From Planctomycetota bacterium (GTDB lineage Bacteria > Planctomycetota > Brocadiia > JAJRTI01), in assembly GCA_024278415.1 (NCBI GenBank), contig JAJRTI010000915.1, forward strand, positions 1-6,239: a stretch of DNA of 6,239 nt. The letters are read 5' to 3'. How positions within the stretch are numbered: position 1 is the first letter of the stretch; every line of letters starts with the position of its first letter. The notes under the pieces were generated by a model. It was not told the DNA's origin. It was given only the letters and a program-made list of their open reading frames with translations, and searched no databases. Of the stretch, positions 5,863 to 6,239 are shown in pieces. A program made the position numbers and the translations under genes.

Positions 5863-6100
5863 GAAGCCCGAAGGGCTTCCGTCCTACAGCCCAGGGTAGC
5901 GAGCGAAGCTCGATACCCTGGGTCACCGTGCGCATGACCCATCTCAACCCCGAATGGGGTTGCGTCCTTCTCCGGACGGGCGGCCAAACGACCGAACCGA
6001 CGCAACCCCGTTGGGGTTGGCTGCCCGGCGGCGATGCGATCCCAGGGTTGCGCACCTGGTCCGCAACCCTGGGCTGTAGGACGGAATCCCGTTGGGATTC
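5863..6100. repeat. Six-hairpin unit, class 2, upstream of the transposase
   Basis: Hairpins: small 5863-5879 (GAAGCCC-GAA-GGGCTTC), large 5890-5922 (CCCAGGGTAGCGAGC with GAA loop, one mismatch), small 5945-5962 (CAACCCC/GGGGTTG), small 6003-6019 (CAACCCC-GTT-GGGGTTG), large 6041-6073 (one mismatch), small 6084-6100 (GAATCCC-GTT-GGGATTC). Gaps are 10, 22, 40, 21 and 10 nt, almost the same as at 5057-5293. The 40-nt centres of the two units align without gaps at about 25 of 40 positions. The short linkers read CGTCCTACAG on the left and CTGTAGGACG on the right, exact inverted copies of each other. Confidence 0.92.
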
Positions 6101-6239
6101 CAATCCGCGGGTGCTGCCCTGCACTCGGCTGAGCAAGCCTCCCGGAAATTCTCAACCTTCGGGAGGTTCTCCGCCCGCCAACCACAGGAGGCACTGTCAG
6201 GCTGTGGCATGTCTGTGGTTCACCGTCCCATGACGTTCA
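6101..6239. other. Right edge, no gene seen
   Basis: No supported gene. Weak pairings are visible: CCTCCCG (6138-6144) with CGGGAGG (6160-6166) across a 15-nt loop, and ACCACAG (6181-6187) with CTGTGGT (6213-6219). The open frames crossing this stretch continue into the hairpin unit and look like repeat read-through. An ATG on the minus strand at 6231 is closed after three codons. Confidence 0.55.

Larger units (their letters stand above)
5056..6101. mobile_element. Y1 transposase gene bracketed by two hairpin units (REPtron-like)
   Basis: Two six-hairpin units of the same class (5057-5293 and 5863-6100, with one extra pair at 5056/5074 and at 6083/6101) flank the transposase gene in the same orientation, 41 and 69 bp from its ends. 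This resembles the RAYT plus REP arrangement of enterobacteria and pseudomonads, where a Y1 transposase gene has its own palindromes on both sides. I see no target duplication, which is expected because Y1 enzymes do not make one. Whether the block moves as one piece cannot be told from a single locus. Confidence 0.7.

Noticed and set aside
5056..6101. Regular palindromes could be taken for a CRISPR array
   Set aside because: The repeats are not identical units separated by unique spacers of equal length. They form a mirror-symmetric hairpin series, and no cas gene is present.

Overview
The window looks like chromosomal DNA of a high-GC bacterium from the PVC group, most likely a planctomycete or a relative. 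This is inferred from the GC-rich coding style, a membrane-anchored Ser/Thr kinase with zinc ribbons, a neighbour carrying the N-terminal zinc ribbon familiar from planctomycete and verrucomicrobial kinases, and dense palindromic repeats near an IS200-like transposase. No rRNA, tRNA or phylogenetic marker is present, so the phylum is a guess.

Three genes are supported, all on the minus strand. In transcription order they are: a 152-aa Y1 (HUH) single-strand transposase (5793 to 5335); a 624-aa membrane protein with an N-terminal zinc ribbon, a helical middle and ten C-terminal CxxC zinc knuckles of the DnaJ type (4980 to 3106); and a 584-aa Ser/Thr kinase with two zinc ribbons and one membrane helix (2374 to 620, start moved to an ATG behind a GAGGAG site). 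The two large proteins share one layout (cytoplasmic zinc module, single membrane helix, long domain beyond it) and may form a signalling pair. That pairing is inference: 731 bp of repeat-bearing DNA separates them.

The most striking content is outside the genes. The gaps hold five palindromic units, three of them complete (2764-2969, 5057-5293, 5863-6100). Each complete unit is a mirror-symmetric array of six hairpins in the order small, large, small, 40-nt centre, small, large, small. The stem sequences of the first unit are unrelated to those of the other two, yet the order and the exactly 40-nt centre are kept. The small hairpins carry a class-specific tag (GACAT or GTCCT) on their outer or central side. 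Two complete units flank the transposase on both sides, which suggests a REP/RAYT-like system in which a host-borne Y1 transposase spreads or maintains hairpin elements. Two partial units lie at 52-111 and 241-403.

Other non-coding signals are a ten-unit heptamer array (529-598) just past the kinase stop, with a four-tract G-quadruplex motif on the kinase sense strand, and a 26-bp inverted repeat pair (2657-2682 and 3076-3101, 25/26 identical) bracketing the central hairpin unit. The last 138 bases hold no gene that I can support.
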